Shown here: positions 45,713-55,412 of the stretch, in pieces
Numbering within the stretch: the first letter of the stretch is position 1
How the letters are laid out: every line of letters starts with the position of its first letter
Assembly: GCF_045209745.1 (NCBI RefSeq)
Contig: NZ_CP109273.1
Coordinates: 4,650,001-4,714,000, forward strand
DNA length: 64,000 bases
Direction of reading: 5' to 3'
Source: Micromonospora sp045209745
GTDB lineage: Bacteria; Actinomycetota; Actinomycetes; Mycobacteriales; Micromonosporaceae
Made by a program: the position numbers and the translations under genes
The notes under the pieces: model-generated
What the model was told of the DNA's origin: nothing
The model's database searches: none
Seen by the model: only the letters and a program-made list of their open reading frames with translations

Positions 45713-48259
45713 ATGCGAGTTTCTGTCAGTTGGCTGCGGGAGTACGTCGACCTGCCCGCCGACCTGCCCACCGGTGACCTGGAGCAGGCCCTGGTCGACC
45801 TCGGTATCGAGGTCGAGTCGGTGGTGGACCTGGCCGAGACCGTCACCGGCCAACTCGTCGTCGGTGAGGTGCGTGAGATCGAGGAGCTCACCGGCTTCAA
45901 GAAGCCGATCCGGTTCTGCCGGGTCGACGTGGGTGCCGCCAACGGCACCGGTGAGCCGCAGGAGATCGTCTGCGGGGCGCGCAACTTCGCCCCGGGGGAC
46001 CGGGTGGTGGTGATCCTGCCCGGTGGTGTGCTGCCCGGCGGCTTCGCCATCGGCGCCCGCAAGACGTACGGGCACAACTCCGCGGGCATGATCTGCTCGG
46101 CGAAGGAGCTGGGCCTGGGCGACGACCATTCCGGCATCATCGTGCTGGGGCCGGACGTGACGGCCAAGCCGGGCGACGACGCGCGCCCGGTGGTCGGCCT
46201 CGACGATGTCCTGCTCGAGCTGGAGATCACCCCCGACCGGGGGTACGCGCTGAGCCTGCGGGGCCTGGCCCGGGAGCTGTCGCACGCGTTCGACGTGCCG
46301 CTGCGCGACCCGGCCCTGGTGCCCGCACCGGGCGGCACCGAGTCGCCGGCGTACCCGGTGGAGGTCCGTGACACGGTCGGCTGCGACCGGTTCACCGCCC
46401 GCCTCGTCCGCGGGGTCGACCCGAGCGCGCCCACGCCGTCCTGGATGCAGCAGCGGCTCGTCGCCGCCGGCATCCGCAGCATCTCGCTGCCGGTCGACAT
46501 CACCAACTACGTGATGGTGGAGCTGGGTCAGCCGATGCACGCCTTCGACGCCGACCGGATCGCCGGGGCGCTGGTCGTCCGTCGCGCCGAGGTGGGGGAG
46601 AAGCTGACCACCCTCGACGGGGTCAACCGGGTGCTCACCGCCGACGACATGGTCATCTGCGACGCCACCGGGCCGATCTCGCTGGCCGCGGTGATGGGCG
46701 GCGAGACCAGCGAGGTCGTCGCCGACACCACCAACGTGCTCTTCGAGGCGGCGCACTGGGACCCGGCGATGGTCGGGCGCACGGCCCGCCGGCACAAGCT
46801 GTTCAGCGAGGCCGCGAAGCGCTGGGAGCGGGGCGTCGACCCGGCCGTGGCGCTGGTCGCGTTGGAGCGTGCCGTGCGGCTGCTCACCGAGCACGGCGGG
46901 GGTACCCCGAGCGCGGAGATCCTGGACATCGACCACGTCCGGCCGCGTACCCCGATCAGCCTTCCGGCGGACCTGCCGACCCGGCGGGTCGGGGTCGAGT
47001 ACCCGCCGGCGCGGGTGGTCGCCCTGCTGGAGCGGGTCGGCTGCACGGTCGCGCAGGGCACGGACCGGTTGTCCGAGGACCCGGGCGCGGTCGGCGTGGC
47101 CAGCGGCGCCGGGGCGGTGCTGAGTGTCACCCCGCCGAGCTGGCGGCCCGACCTGACCGATCCGGCCGACCTGGTCGAGGAGGTGGTCCGCCTCGACGGG
47201 TACGACCGGGTGCCGTCGGTGCTGCCGACCGCGCCCCCCGGCCGTGGCCTCACCCCGCGGCAGCGTCGGCGCCGGGCGGTCGCCGTCTCGCTGGCGGAGC
47301 GGGGGTACGTGGAGGTGCTCGCGCACCCGTTCGTGTCGCCGGAGTTGGCCGACCTGCTCGGCCTGCCGGGCGACGACCCGCGTCGGTCGGCGGTGCGGCT
47401 GGCCAACCCGCTGTCCGAGGAGGAGCCGTTGCTGCGCACCACGCTGCTCGGCCCGCTGCTCGGCATCCTCAAGCGCAACCTCGGCCGGGGTCACCGCGAC
47501 CTCGCCCTCTACGAGATCGGCGCGGTCTTCCACCCGCGCATCGGTGCCGGCAGCCCGCCGGCGATGGGCGTGGACCGGCGCCCCACCGACGCGGAGTTCG
47601 CGGCCGCCGACGCGGTGGTGCCGGCGCAGCCGGTGCACGTCGCGGTGGTGCTGTCCGGCGACCTCGACCCCGCCGGATGGTGGGGGCCGGGTCGAGCGGC
47701 CGGCTGGGCGGACGCGATCGAGGCGGTGCGTGACGTGCTGGACGCCGCCGGTGTCTCGGGCGAGCGGGTCGAGGTGCGGGCGGCCGAGTACGCCCCGTGG
47801 CACCCGGGCCGCTGTGCTGAGCTGCGGGTCGACGGCTCGGTCGTCGGGCATGCGGGTGAACTGCACCCGGTGGTGGTCGCGGCGTTGGAGCTGCCCCGCC
47901 GTACCTGCGCGATGGAGCTGGACCTGGACGCGCTGCCGGCGGCTCCGGTGACGCCCGCCCCGGCGGTCTCCGGCTTCCCGCCGGCGCTGATCGACGTGGC
48001 CCTGGTGGTGGACGACTCGGTGCCGGCGGAGCAGGTGCGCCGGGCGCTGGAGGCGGGCGCCGGTGAGCTGCTGGAGGACGTGCGGCTGTTCGACGTGTAC
48101 GCGGGCGCGCAGCTCGGCGCCGGCCGCCGGTCACTGGCGTACAAGTTCACCTTCCGGGCACCGGACCGGACGCTCACCGTCGAGGAGGCGGTTGCGGCAC
48201 GGGACGCGGCGGTCGCCGTCGCGGCGGAGCGTGTCGGCGCGACCCTGCGCGGCGCCTGA
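45713..48259 (+). CDS. pheT: Phenylalanyl-tRNA synthetase beta subunit
   Basis: 848 residues with the full set of domains: EMAP-like tRNA-binding domain (VVGEVREIEE, about 40-150), B3/B4 editing domain (SLPVDITNYVMVELGQPMHAFD), B5 domain, the inactive synthetase-like core, and the ferredoxin-like anticodon-binding tail (VFDVYAGAQLGAGRRSLAYK-type sequence at the end). The 40-bp gap from pheS has no promoter, so the pair is cotranscribed. Confidence 0.97.
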   Translation: MRVSVSWLREYVDLPADLPTGDLEQALVDLGIEVESVVDLAETVTGQLVVGEVREIEELTGFKKPIRFCRVDVGAANGTGEPQEIVCGARNFAPGDRVVVILPGGVLPGGFAIGARKTYGHNSAGMICSAKELGLGDDHSGIIVLGPDVTAKPGDDARPVVGLDDVLLELEITPDRGYALSLRGLARELSHAFDVPLRDPALVPAPGGTESPAYPVEVRDTVGCDRFTARLVRGVDPSAPTPSWMQQRLVAAGIRSISLPVDITNYVMVELGQPMHAFDADRIAGALVVRRAEVGEKLTTLDGVNRVLTADDMVICDATGPISLAAVMGGETSEVVADTTNVLFEAAHWDPAMVGRTARRHKLFSEAAKRWERGVDPAVALVALERAVRLLTEHGGGTPSAEILDIDHVRPRTPISLPADLPTRRVGVEYPPARVVALLERVGCTVAQGTDRLSEDPGAVGVASGAGAVLSVTPPSWRPDLTDPADLVEEVVRLDGYDRVPSVLPTAPPGRGLTPRQRRRRAVAVSLAERGYVEVLAHPFVSPELADLLGLPGDDPRRSAVRLANPLSEEEPLLRTTLLGPLLGILKRNLGRGHRDLALYEIGAVFHPRIGAGSPPAMGVDRRPTDAEFAAADAVVPAQPVHVAVVLSGDLDPAGWWGPGRAAGWADAIEAVRDVLDAAGVSGERVEVRAAEYAPWHPGRCAELRVDGSVVGHAGELHPVVVAALELPRRTCAMELDLDALPAAPVTPAPAVSGFPPALIDVALVVDDSVPAEQVRRALEAGAGELLEDVRLFDVYAGAQLGAGRRSLAYKFTFRAPDRTLTVEEAVAARDAAVAVAAERVGATLRGA

Positions 48260-48279
48260 GGCTTACCGGGGCCGCCCCA

Positions 48280-48360
48280 CCCCCGCGATCTTGCAGTTCG
48301 TGTCGCCGATATGCACCTTTTATCGGCCATGCGAGGACAGTAAGTGCAAGATCGCGGGGG
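48280..48360. repeat. Inverted-terminus element, copy B (71-bp core)
   Basis: The 71-bp core 48285-48355 begins GCGATCTTGCA and ends TGCAAGATCGC like copy A at 40596. Here the arms extend by CCCCC/GGGGG to a perfect 16 bp, giving 81 bp in all. It lies just after the pheT stop and may act as its terminator. Confidence 0.8.
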
Positions 48361-48380
48361 CTGGCGCGGGTGCTCATCAC

Positions 48381-48450
48381 CATGCAGCGCTCTGTATGAA
48401 CTTGCAGTGATCCGGCCGCCGCTGCTAGCCTTCGCTGCATAGTCATGCGG
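48381..48450 (+). promoter_or_regulatory. argC promoter with two ArgR-box-like palindromes
   Basis: TTGCAG (48402-48407) and TAGCCT (48426-48431), 18 bp apart, make a plausible promoter. Two 18-bp palindromes flank it: CATGCAGCGCTCTGTATG (48381-48398) and CGCTGCATAGTCATGCGG (48433-48450). The second covers the expected start and touches the ribosome site. Both have the TGCAT-like half-sites of actinobacterial ARG boxes; argR is encoded in the same operon. Confidence 0.65.
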
Positions 48451-48458
48451 AGGTGAGT

Positions 48459-49460
48459 ATGGGGATCCGAGTCGCGGTCGCCGGTGCGAGCGGTTATGCG
48501 GGGGGCGAGCTGCTGCGCCTGGTCGCCGGGCACCCGGAGTTCGATCTGGTCGCCGCCACCGCGCACAGCCAGGCCGGGCACCGCGTCGATGTGGTGCACC
48601 CGCAGCTCACCGGGCTCGACCTGGTGCTCGGCGAGACCGATCCGACGACCCTGGCCGACGCGGACCTGGTCTTCCTGGCCCTGCCGCACGGCCAGTCGGC
48701 GGCCCTCGCGGCCCAACTCCCGGCCGAGGTGCGAATCGTCGACTTGGGCGCTGACCACCGGCTGGCCGACCCGTACGCCTGGGCGCAGTACTACGGCGGC
48801 ACGCACGCCGGGCAGTGGACCTACGGCCTGCCCGAGCTGCCCGGTCAGCGGGAGTTGATCGCCGGCTCCACCCGGGTGGCGAACACCGGCTGTTACGCCG
48901 CCGCGATCACCCTGGCGCTCGCGCCGCTGATCGCCGACGGCGCGGCCAGCCCCGCCGACGTCGTGGTGGTCGCCGCCTCCGGCACCTCCGGCGCGGGGCG
49001 GGCGTTGAAGCCGCACCTGCTGGCCAGCGAGGTGCTGGGGGACCTGTCGCCGTACCGGGTGGGCACCCACCAGCACGTACCCGAGATCAAGCAGGCCACC
49101 GGCGCGACCGGCCTGTCGTTCACGCCGGTCCTGGCCCCGATGCCGCGCGGCATCCTGGCCACGGTCACCGCGGTGCCGGCGCGCGGCGTCGACCCGCAGC
49201 AGGTGCTGGCGCAGGCGTACGCGGACACGCCGTTCGTGCATGTGCTGCCGGAGGGCCGCTGGCCGCACACCGCCGCCACCCTGGGCTCGAATTCCTGCCA
49301 CCTGCAGGCCACCGTCGACGTCGACTCGGGTCGTCTGATCGTGCTCAGCGCCGTGGACAACCTGGGCAAGGGCGCAGCCGGTCAGGCCGTCCAGAACGCC
49401 AACCTGATGCTCGGCCTGCGCGAGACGACGGGCCTGTCGATCTGGGGAGTCAGCCCATGA
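48459..49460 (+). CDS. argC: N-acetyl-gamma-glutamyl-phosphate reductase
   Basis: 333 residues. NAD(P) loop VAVAGASGYAGGELLRL, catalytic cysteine in NTGCYAAAITLAL, and ASGTSGAGR. ATG 48459 is preferred: GGAGG at 48449-48453 is five bases upstream, whereas an earlier GTG overlaps that site. It leads an eight-gene arginine operon in which consecutive genes overlap by four bases throughout. Confidence 0.96.
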   Translation: MGIRVAVAGASGYAGGELLRLVAGHPEFDLVAATAHSQAGHRVDVVHPQLTGLDLVLGETDPTTLADADLVFLALPHGQSAALAAQLPAEVRIVDLGADHRLADPYAWAQYYGGTHAGQWTYGLPELPGQRELIAGSTRVANTGCYAAAITLALAPLIADGAASPADVVVVAASGTSGAGRALKPHLLASEVLGDLSPYRVGTHQHVPEIKQATGATGLSFTPVLAPMPRGILATVTAVPARGVDPQQVLAQAYADTPFVHVLPEGRWPHTAATLGSNSCHLQATVDVDSGRLIVLSAVDNLGKGAAGQAVQNANLMLGLRETTGLSIWGVSP

Positions 49461-50629
49461 GTGTGACCACCCCACGGGGGTTCCGGGCGGCCGGAGTCGC
49501 CGCCGGCCTCAAGGCCGGCGGTGGGGCGGACGTCGCTCTGGTGGTCAACGACGGCCCGGACGCCGGTGTGGCCGGTGTCTTCACCACCAACCGGGTCAAG
49601 GCCGCGCCGGTGCGCTGGACCCAGCAGGTCGTGCAGGGCGGTGTGGTCCGCGCCGTGGTGCTCAACTCCGGTGGCGCCAACGCCTGCACCGGCCCGGCCG
49701 GCTTCCAGGACACCCACGCCACCGCCGAGCACACCGCCGCCGCGCTGACCTCGGTCAGCCCACGGCTGATCCTCGGCGCCGGTGAGGTCGCGGTCTGCTC
49801 CACCGGGTTGATCGGTGAGCGGCTGCCGATGCCGAAGCTGCTTCCGGGCGTCCGCTCGGCGATCCGGAGGCTGTCCCGTGACGGCGGCCCGGCTGCCGCC
49901 GAGGCGATCATGACCACGGACACCCGGCCGAAGACCACGGTGGCCCGGGGCAGCGGCTGGACGGTCGGCGGCATGGCCAAGGGCGCCGGGATGCTCGCGC
50001 CGGGGATGGCCACCATGCTCTGCGTGCTGACCACCGACGCGGTGGCCGGGCCGGCGACGCTGGACGAGGCGCTGCGCGCGGCCACCCGGGTCAGCTTCGA
50101 CCGGGTCGACTCCGACGGCTGCATGTCCACCAACGACACCGTGTTGCTGCTGGCCAGCGGTGCGAGCGGCATCGAGCCGACTCCGGCCGAGCTGGCCGCT
50201 GCCGTCACCGCGGCGTGTCACGACCTGGCCCAGCAGTTGGTGGCCGACGCCGAGGGCGCCACCAAGCAGATCGCCATCGACGTGGTCGGCGCCGCGGTCG
50301 AGGACGCCGCGGTCGAGGTGGGCCGCTCGGTGGCCCGCAACAACCTGGTCAAGACCGCGCTGTTCGGCAACGACCCCAACTGGGGTCGGATCCTCGCCGC
50401 CGTCGGCACCACCGCCGCCGCGTTCGAGCCGGACGAGGTGGACGTGGCGGTCAACGGGGTGTGGGTGTGCCGGCGCGGCGCCGCCGCCGAGGACCGCTCG
50501 AAGGTCGACCTGACCGGGCGGGACGTGACCATCCGGATCGACCTGCACGCCGGTACGTCGGCCGCGACGATCTGGACCAACGACCTGTCCCACGCGTACG
50601 TGCACGAGAACTCGGCGTACTCCTCATGA
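49457..50629 (+). CDS. argJ: Glutamate N-acetyltransferase (ornithine acetyltransferase)
   Basis: 390 residues from the ATG overlapping the argC stop. It recycles acetyl groups from acetylornithine to glutamate. The self-cleavage site is KGAGMLAPGMATMLCVLTTD, with the Thr after Ala-Met as nucleophile of the beta chain; NSGGANACTGP and FGNDPNWGRI are also conserved. Whether it also uses acetyl-CoA (bifunctional) cannot be told. Confidence 0.95.
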   Translation: MSVTTPRGFRAAGVAAGLKAGGGADVALVVNDGPDAGVAGVFTTNRVKAAPVRWTQQVVQGGVVRAVVLNSGGANACTGPAGFQDTHATAEHTAAALTSVSPRLILGAGEVAVCSTGLIGERLPMPKLLPGVRSAIRRLSRDGGPAAAEAIMTTDTRPKTTVARGSGWTVGGMAKGAGMLAPGMATMLCVLTTDAVAGPATLDEALRAATRVSFDRVDSDGCMSTNDTVLLLASGASGIEPTPAELAAAVTAACHDLAQQLVADAEGATKQIAIDVVGAAVEDAAVEVGRSVARNNLVKTALFGNDPNWGRILAAVGTTAAAFEPDEVDVAVNGVWVCRRGAAAEDRSKVDLTGRDVTIRIDLHAGTSAATIWTNDLSHAYVHENSAYSS

Positions 50630-51531
50630 GCCTCAGCTCCGACCTCACCCGCGCCCAGGTCAAGGCGGAGACGCTGATCGAGGCGCTGCCCTGGCTGGCG
50701 CGTTTCTCCGGCTCCACGGTGGTGGTCAAGTACGGCGGCAACGCCATGACCGATCCCGAATTGCAGCGGGCGTTCGCCGCGGACATGGTCTTTCTGCGGT
50801 ACGCCGGCCTCAAGCCCGTGGTGGTGCACGGCGGCGGCCCGCAGATCTCCGCCATGCTGGGCCGGCTCGGTATCGCCAGCGAGTTCCGGGGTGGCCTGCG
50901 GGTGACCACCGCCGAGGCGATGGACGTGGTCCGGATGGTGCTGGTCGGGCAGGTGGGCCGCGAGCTGGTCGGGCTGATCAATTCGCACGGTCCGTACGCC
51001 GTCGGCCTCTCCGGCGAGGACGCCCGACTGTTCACCGCGGTGCGCCGCCCGGCGTACGTGGACGGGCTGCCGGTCGACGTGGGCCAGGTCGGGGATGTCG
51101 AGTCGGTCGACGTGTCCGCGGTGACCGACCTGATCGAGGCCGGCCGGATTCCGGTGATCTCCACGGTGGCGCCGGACGTCGACGGGGTGTTGCACAACCT
51201 CAACGCGGACACCGCCGCCGCCGCGCTGGCTGTCGCGTTACGGGCCCGCAAGCTGGTCGTGCTCACCGACGTGGCCGGCCTGTACGCCGACTGGCCGGAC
51301 ACCACCAGCCTGATCTCCGAGATCACCACCGACGACCTGGCGAAGCTGCTGCCCAGCCTCGAGTCGGGGATGGTGCCGAAGATGGAGGCCTGCCTGCGGG
51401 CGGTGGGCGGGGGCGTGCCCGCCGCGCACGTCGTCGATGGTCGGGTGGCGCACTCCACGTTGCTTGAGGTCTTCACCTCGGAAGGGTTCGGAACGATGGT
51501 GGTGCCGGGAGACGGGACGGTCGGGGCATGA
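50626..51531 (+). CDS. argB: Acetylglutamate kinase
   Basis: 301 residues from the ATG overlapping the argJ stop. ATP/NAG-binding motifs: VVKYGGNAM, VVVHGGGPQISAML, FRGGLRVT and the C-terminal GMVPKMEACLRAV. The N-terminal helix (ETLIEALPWLARFSG) is that of the hexameric, arginine-inhibited form. Codon 205 is TTA (51238-51240), unusual in such a G/C-biased gene. Confidence 0.96.
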   Translation: MSLSSDLTRAQVKAETLIEALPWLARFSGSTVVVKYGGNAMTDPELQRAFAADMVFLRYAGLKPVVVHGGGPQISAMLGRLGIASEFRGGLRVTTAEAMDVVRMVLVGQVGRELVGLINSHGPYAVGLSGEDARLFTAVRRPAYVDGLPVDVGQVGDVESVDVSAVTDLIEAGRIPVISTVAPDVDGVLHNLNADTAAAALAVALRARKLVVLTDVAGLYADWPDTTSLISEITTDDLAKLLPSLESGMVPKMEACLRAVGGGVPAAHVVDGRVAHSTLLEVFTSEGFGTMVVPGDGTVGA

Positions 51532-52757
51532 GCACTCTGGTGCAGCGCTGGAACCAGTCCATGATGGACAACTACGGCACGCCGCCGCTGGCGCTGGTCT
51601 CCGGCGCCGGTGCGGTGGTGGTCGACGACGCCGGCCGGGAGTACCTCGACCTGGTGGGTGGCATCGCGGTGAACGCCCTCGGCCACGCCCATCCGGCCGT
51701 GGTGGCCGCGGTGTCGAAGCAGGTCGCGACCCTCGGGCACGTCTCCAACCTCTACGTCGCCGAGCCGCCGGTCGCCCTGGCCGAGCTGCTGTTGGCGCTC
51801 GCCGGCCGGCCCGGCCGGGTCTTCTTCGCCAACTCCGGCGCGGAGGCGAACGAGACGGCGTTCAAGCTCTCCCGGCGCACCGGCCGCAGCCACGTGGTGG
51901 CCACCAACGGCGGCTTCCACGGCCGCACCATGGGTGCCCTCGCGCTGACCGGCCAGCCGGCGAAGGCCGACCCGTTCCGGCCGCTGCCCGGCGAGGTGAC
52001 CCACGTCGACTACGGCGATGTCGCCGCCCTGGAGGCGGCCGTGTCCGACGCCACCGCCATGGTGATCCTGGAGCCGATCCAGGGTGAGAACGGCGTGCTC
52101 GTGCCGCCGGCCGGCTACCTCGCCGCGGCCCGGCGGATCACCGCCCGGCACGGCGCGCTGCTGGTCCTCGACGAGGTGCAGACCGGCATCGGTCGCACCG
52201 GGCACTGGTTCGCGCACCAGGCCGAGGGCGTGGAGCCGGACGTGATCACCCTGGCCAAGGGGCTGGGTGGTGGGCTGCCCATCGGGGCCACGCTGGCCTT
52301 CGGCCGCGCCGCGGACCTGCTCACCCCCGGCTCGCACGGCACCACGTTCGGCGGCAACCCGGTCAGCTGCGCGGCGGCGCTCGCCGTGGTGGCGACAATC
52401 GCCAACGAGGGCCTGCTCGACAACGTCACGCGGGTCGGTGAGCGGCTGCGGCACGGCATCGAGGCGCTGGGCCACCCGCTGATCGCCGGGGTCCGCGGCG
52501 CCGGTCTGCTGCTCGGCGTGGCGCTCACCGCGCCGGTGGCGTCGGTGCTCGCCGAGGCCCTGCGGGAGACCGGCTTCCTCGTCAACCCGGTGCAGTCGGG
52601 TGTCGTGCGGCTGGCCCCGCCACTGATCCTCACCGCCGCCCAGGCGGATGCCTTCCTCGCGGCGCTGCCCGCCGCCCTGGACGCGACGGCCCCCGCAGCC
52701 GCCGGCGCGGAGCTCGAATCACCCAGGCTGCCCACCACGACGGGGACGACGCCATGA
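51528..52757 (+). CDS. argD: Acetylornithine aminotransferase
   Basis: 409-residue PLP class III aminotransferase. GGIAVNALGHAHP, NSGAEANETAFKLSRR, LVLDEVQTGIGRTG and the PLP lysine in ITLAKGLGGGLPIGA are all present. The ATG overlaps the argB stop and the stop overlaps argF. Possibly also acts in lysine synthesis (succinyl-DAP), as ArgD does elsewhere. Confidence 0.96.
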   Translation: MSTLVQRWNQSMMDNYGTPPLALVSGAGAVVVDDAGREYLDLVGGIAVNALGHAHPAVVAAVSKQVATLGHVSNLYVAEPPVALAELLLALAGRPGRVFFANSGAEANETAFKLSRRTGRSHVVATNGGFHGRTMGALALTGQPAKADPFRPLPGEVTHVDYGDVAALEAAVSDATAMVILEPIQGENGVLVPPAGYLAAARRITARHGALLVLDEVQTGIGRTGHWFAHQAEGVEPDVITLAKGLGGGLPIGATLAFGRAADLLTPGSHGTTFGGNPVSCAAALAVVATIANEGLLDNVTRVGERLRHGIEALGHPLIAGVRGAGLLLGVALTAPVASVLAEALRETGFLVNPVQSGVVRLAPPLILTAAQADAFLAALPAALDATAPAAAGAELESPRLPTTTGTTP

Positions 52758-53692
52758 CCCGGCATTTCCTGCGCGACGACGACCTCTCGCCCGCCGAGCA
52801 GTCCACGGTCCTCGACCTGGCGGCGCGGATGAAGGAGGATCGGTTCGGCCACCGGCCGCTGGTCGGCCCCCGCTCGGTGGCGGTGCTCTTCGACAAGCAG
52901 AGCCTGCGGACCAGGATCTCGTTCGACGCCGGCATCGCCGAGCTGGGCGGACATCCCCTGGTCGTGGACACGCAGGTCACCCACTTCGGCCGCGGCGAGT
53001 CGCTGGCCGACGCGGGGCGCGTGCTGTCCCGCTACGTCGCGGCCATCGTGCTGCGTACCCACGGCGACGACCGGATCGCCGAGGTGGCGGCGGGTGCCAG
53101 CGTGCCGGTGATCAACGCGCTCACCGACGGGTTCCACCCGTGCCAACTGCTGGCCGACCTGCTGACCGTGCGCGAGCGGTGCGGCGGCACGGCCGGGCGC
53201 ACCCTGGCGTACGTGGGAGACGGCGCGAACAACATGGCGCAGTCGTACCTGCTGGCCGGGGCGCTGGCCGGGATGCACGTCCGGATCGCCGGGCCGGCCG
53301 GTTTCGCACCGGATGCGGCCGTGGTGGCCCGGGCGGCCCAGATCGCCGCCGACACCGGCGGGTCGGTGCGGGTGCTGACCGACCCGGCCCAGGCGGTACG
53401 TGACGCCGACGTGCTGGCCACCGACACCTGGACGTCGATGGGTCAGGAGTCCGACGGGCTGGACCGGATCACCCCGTTCCTGCCGTACCAGGTCAACAAG
53501 GAACTGCTCGGCCAGGCCGCACCGGACGCGATCGTGCTGCACTGCCTGCCCGCGCACCGTGGCGAGGAGATCACCGACGAGGTGCTCGACGGCCCGCAGA
53601 GCGCGGTCTTCGACCAGGCGGAGAACCGGCTGCACGTGCAGAAGGCGCTGCTGACGTTCCTGCTGGGCACCGGGATCGGGGAGTCCCGATGA
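52754..53692 (+). CDS. argF: Ornithine carbamoyltransferase
   Basis: 312 residues. The carbamoyl-phosphate motif reads SLRTRISFD in place of the commoner STRTR, as in other actinobacteria. FHPCQLLADLLTV and the ornithine-site HCLPAHRGEEI identify it as OTCase, not ATCase. It uses carbamoyl phosphate from carAB at 10-14.6 kb. Overlaps argD and argR by ATGA. Confidence 0.96.
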   Translation: MTRHFLRDDDLSPAEQSTVLDLAARMKEDRFGHRPLVGPRSVAVLFDKQSLRTRISFDAGIAELGGHPLVVDTQVTHFGRGESLADAGRVLSRYVAAIVLRTHGDDRIAEVAAGASVPVINALTDGFHPCQLLADLLTVRERCGGTAGRTLAYVGDGANNMAQSYLLAGALAGMHVRIAGPAGFAPDAAVVARAAQIAADTGGSVRVLTDPAQAVRDADVLATDTWTSMGQESDGLDRITPFLPYQVNKELLGQAAPDAIVLHCLPAHRGEEITDEVLDGPQSAVFDQAENRLHVQKALLTFLLGTGIGESR

Positions 53693-54204
53693 CCGCGCAG
53701 CTGACCCGCGCGGCCCGGCACGCCCGGATCGTGGAGCTGATCCGCGACAAGGCGATCCGGTCGCAGACCGAGCTGGCCGACCTGCTCGCCTCCGACGGCG
53801 TCGGCGTCACCCAGGCCACCCTCTCGCGGGACCTGGAGGAGTTGGGCGCGGTCAAGGTACGCGGCGGCGACGGCCCGGCCGTCTACCTGATCCCCGAGGA
53901 CGGCCAACGGCCGTTGCGCGACGCCGAGGCCGCGCCGGCCCGGCTGGTGCGGCTGCTGCACGAGCTGCTCAACGGGGTCGACTCCAGCGGCAACATCGCC
54001 GTGCTGCGTACCCCGCCGGGCGCAGCCCAGTACCTGGCCAGTGCGTTGGACCGAGCGGGCCTGCCCGAGATCGTCGGCACCATTGCAGGCGACGACACCA
54101 TCCTCGTCGTGGCCCGCGAGGCCGTCGGCGGGGCTGCGCTCGGCGAGAAGCTCGCCGGCTGGGCCCGCCGGGAAGACACCGTTGAAGGGAACACCACGTC
54201 ATGA
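53689..54204 (+). CDS. argR: Arginine repressor
   Basis: 171 residues. N-terminal winged helix (SQTELADLLASDGVGVTQAT, then LSRDLEELGAVKV) and C-terminal hexamerisation/arginine-binding domain with GTIAGDDTILVVARE; GDDT contributes the arginine-binding aspartates. Likely acts on the boxes at 48381-48450 and so controls its own operon. Embedded with four-base overlaps on both sides. Confidence 0.96.
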   Translation: MTAQLTRAARHARIVELIRDKAIRSQTELADLLASDGVGVTQATLSRDLEELGAVKVRGGDGPAVYLIPEDGQRPLRDAEAAPARLVRLLHELLNGVDSSGNIAVLRTPPGAAQYLASALDRAGLPEIVGTIAGDDTILVVAREAVGGAALGEKLAGWARREDTVEGNTTS

Positions 54205-55412
54205 CCGAACGGGTCGTGCTTGCGTACTCCGGGGGGTTGGACACCTCCGTCGCCATTCCGTATCTGGCCGAGCAGACCGGCGCCGAGGTGATCGCGGTGG
54301 CGGTCGACGTCGGGCAGGGCGGCGAGGACCTGGACGCGATCCGGCAGCGCGCCCTGGACTGTGGCGCCGCCGAGTCCGAGGTGGTCGACGCGCGCGACGA
54401 GTTCGCCGCCGACTACTGTCTGCCGGCCATCCGGGCCAACGCCCTCTACATGGACCGCTACCCGCTGGTGTCGGCGCTGTCCCGGCCGCTGATCGTCAAG
54501 CACCTGGTGACCGCGGCGCGCAAGCACGGTGGCACGATCGTGTCGCACGGCTGCACCGGCAAGGGCAACGACCAGGTCCGGTTCGAGGTGGGCCTGAACG
54601 CGCTCGCCCCCGACCTGAAGATCATCGCGCCGGCCCGGGACTTCGCCTGGACCCGGGACAAGGCGATCGCCTTCGCCGAGGAGAAGGGGCTGCCGATCGA
54701 CGTGTCGGCCAGGTCGCCCTATTCGATCGACCAGAACCTGTGGGGTCGGGCGGTGGAGACCGGCTTCCTGGAGGACATCTGGAACGCCCCCATCGAGGAC
54801 CTCTACTCGTACACTGCCGATCCGGCGCAGGACCGCGACGCCGACGAGGTCGTGATCACCTTCGACTGCGGCGTGCCGGTGGCGATCGACGGTGAGACGG
54901 TGACCCCGTACCAGGCGATCCTGGAGCTGAACCGGCGCGCCGGCGCGCAGGGCATCGGCCGGCTCGACATGGTCGAGGACCGGCTCGTCGGCATCAAGAG
55001 CCGCGAGGTGTACGAGGCTCCCGGCGCGATCGCGCTGATCACCGCCCACCAGGAGCTGGAGGCGGTGACCGTGGAGCGCGACCTGGCCCGGTTCAAGAGG
55101 AGCGTCGACCAGCGCTGGGGTGAGCTGGTCTATGACGGCCTGTGGTTCTCGCCGTTGAAGGACTCGCTGGACGCGTTCATCGACGACGCGCAGCGGCACG
55201 TGAGCGGTGAGGTGCGGCTGATTCTGCACGGCGGCCGGGCCACCGTCACCGGCCGGCGCTCTGAGGCGAGCCTCTACGACTTCGGGATGGCAACCTACGA
55301 CACCGGCGACACCTTCGACCAGTCCCTGGCGAAGGGCTTCGTGCAGTTGTGGGGGCTTCCGAGTCGGATGGCCGCCGCTCGGGACGCCCGGCTCGGCGGT
55401 TCCGCGCAGTGA
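54201..55412 (+). CDS. argG: Argininosuccinate synthase
   Basis: 403 residues, the short type I form. The ATP pyrophosphatase loop is VLAYSGGLDTSVAIPYL; SHGCTGKGNDQVRFE and SPYSIDQNLWGR are substrate-site motifs. The ATG overlaps the argR stop. In several actinobacteria argG lies next to argR and argH as here. Confidence 0.96.
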   Translation: MTERVVLAYSGGLDTSVAIPYLAEQTGAEVIAVAVDVGQGGEDLDAIRQRALDCGAAESEVVDARDEFAADYCLPAIRANALYMDRYPLVSALSRPLIVKHLVTAARKHGGTIVSHGCTGKGNDQVRFEVGLNALAPDLKIIAPARDFAWTRDKAIAFAEEKGLPIDVSARSPYSIDQNLWGRAVETGFLEDIWNAPIEDLYSYTADPAQDRDADEVVITFDCGVPVAIDGETVTPYQAILELNRRAGAQGIGRLDMVEDRLVGIKSREVYEAPGAIALITAHQELEAVTVERDLARFKRSVDQRWGELVYDGLWFSPLKDSLDAFIDDAQRHVSGEVRLILHGGRATVTGRRSEASLYDFGMATYDTGDTFDQSLAKGFVQLWGLPSRMAAARDARLGGSAQ

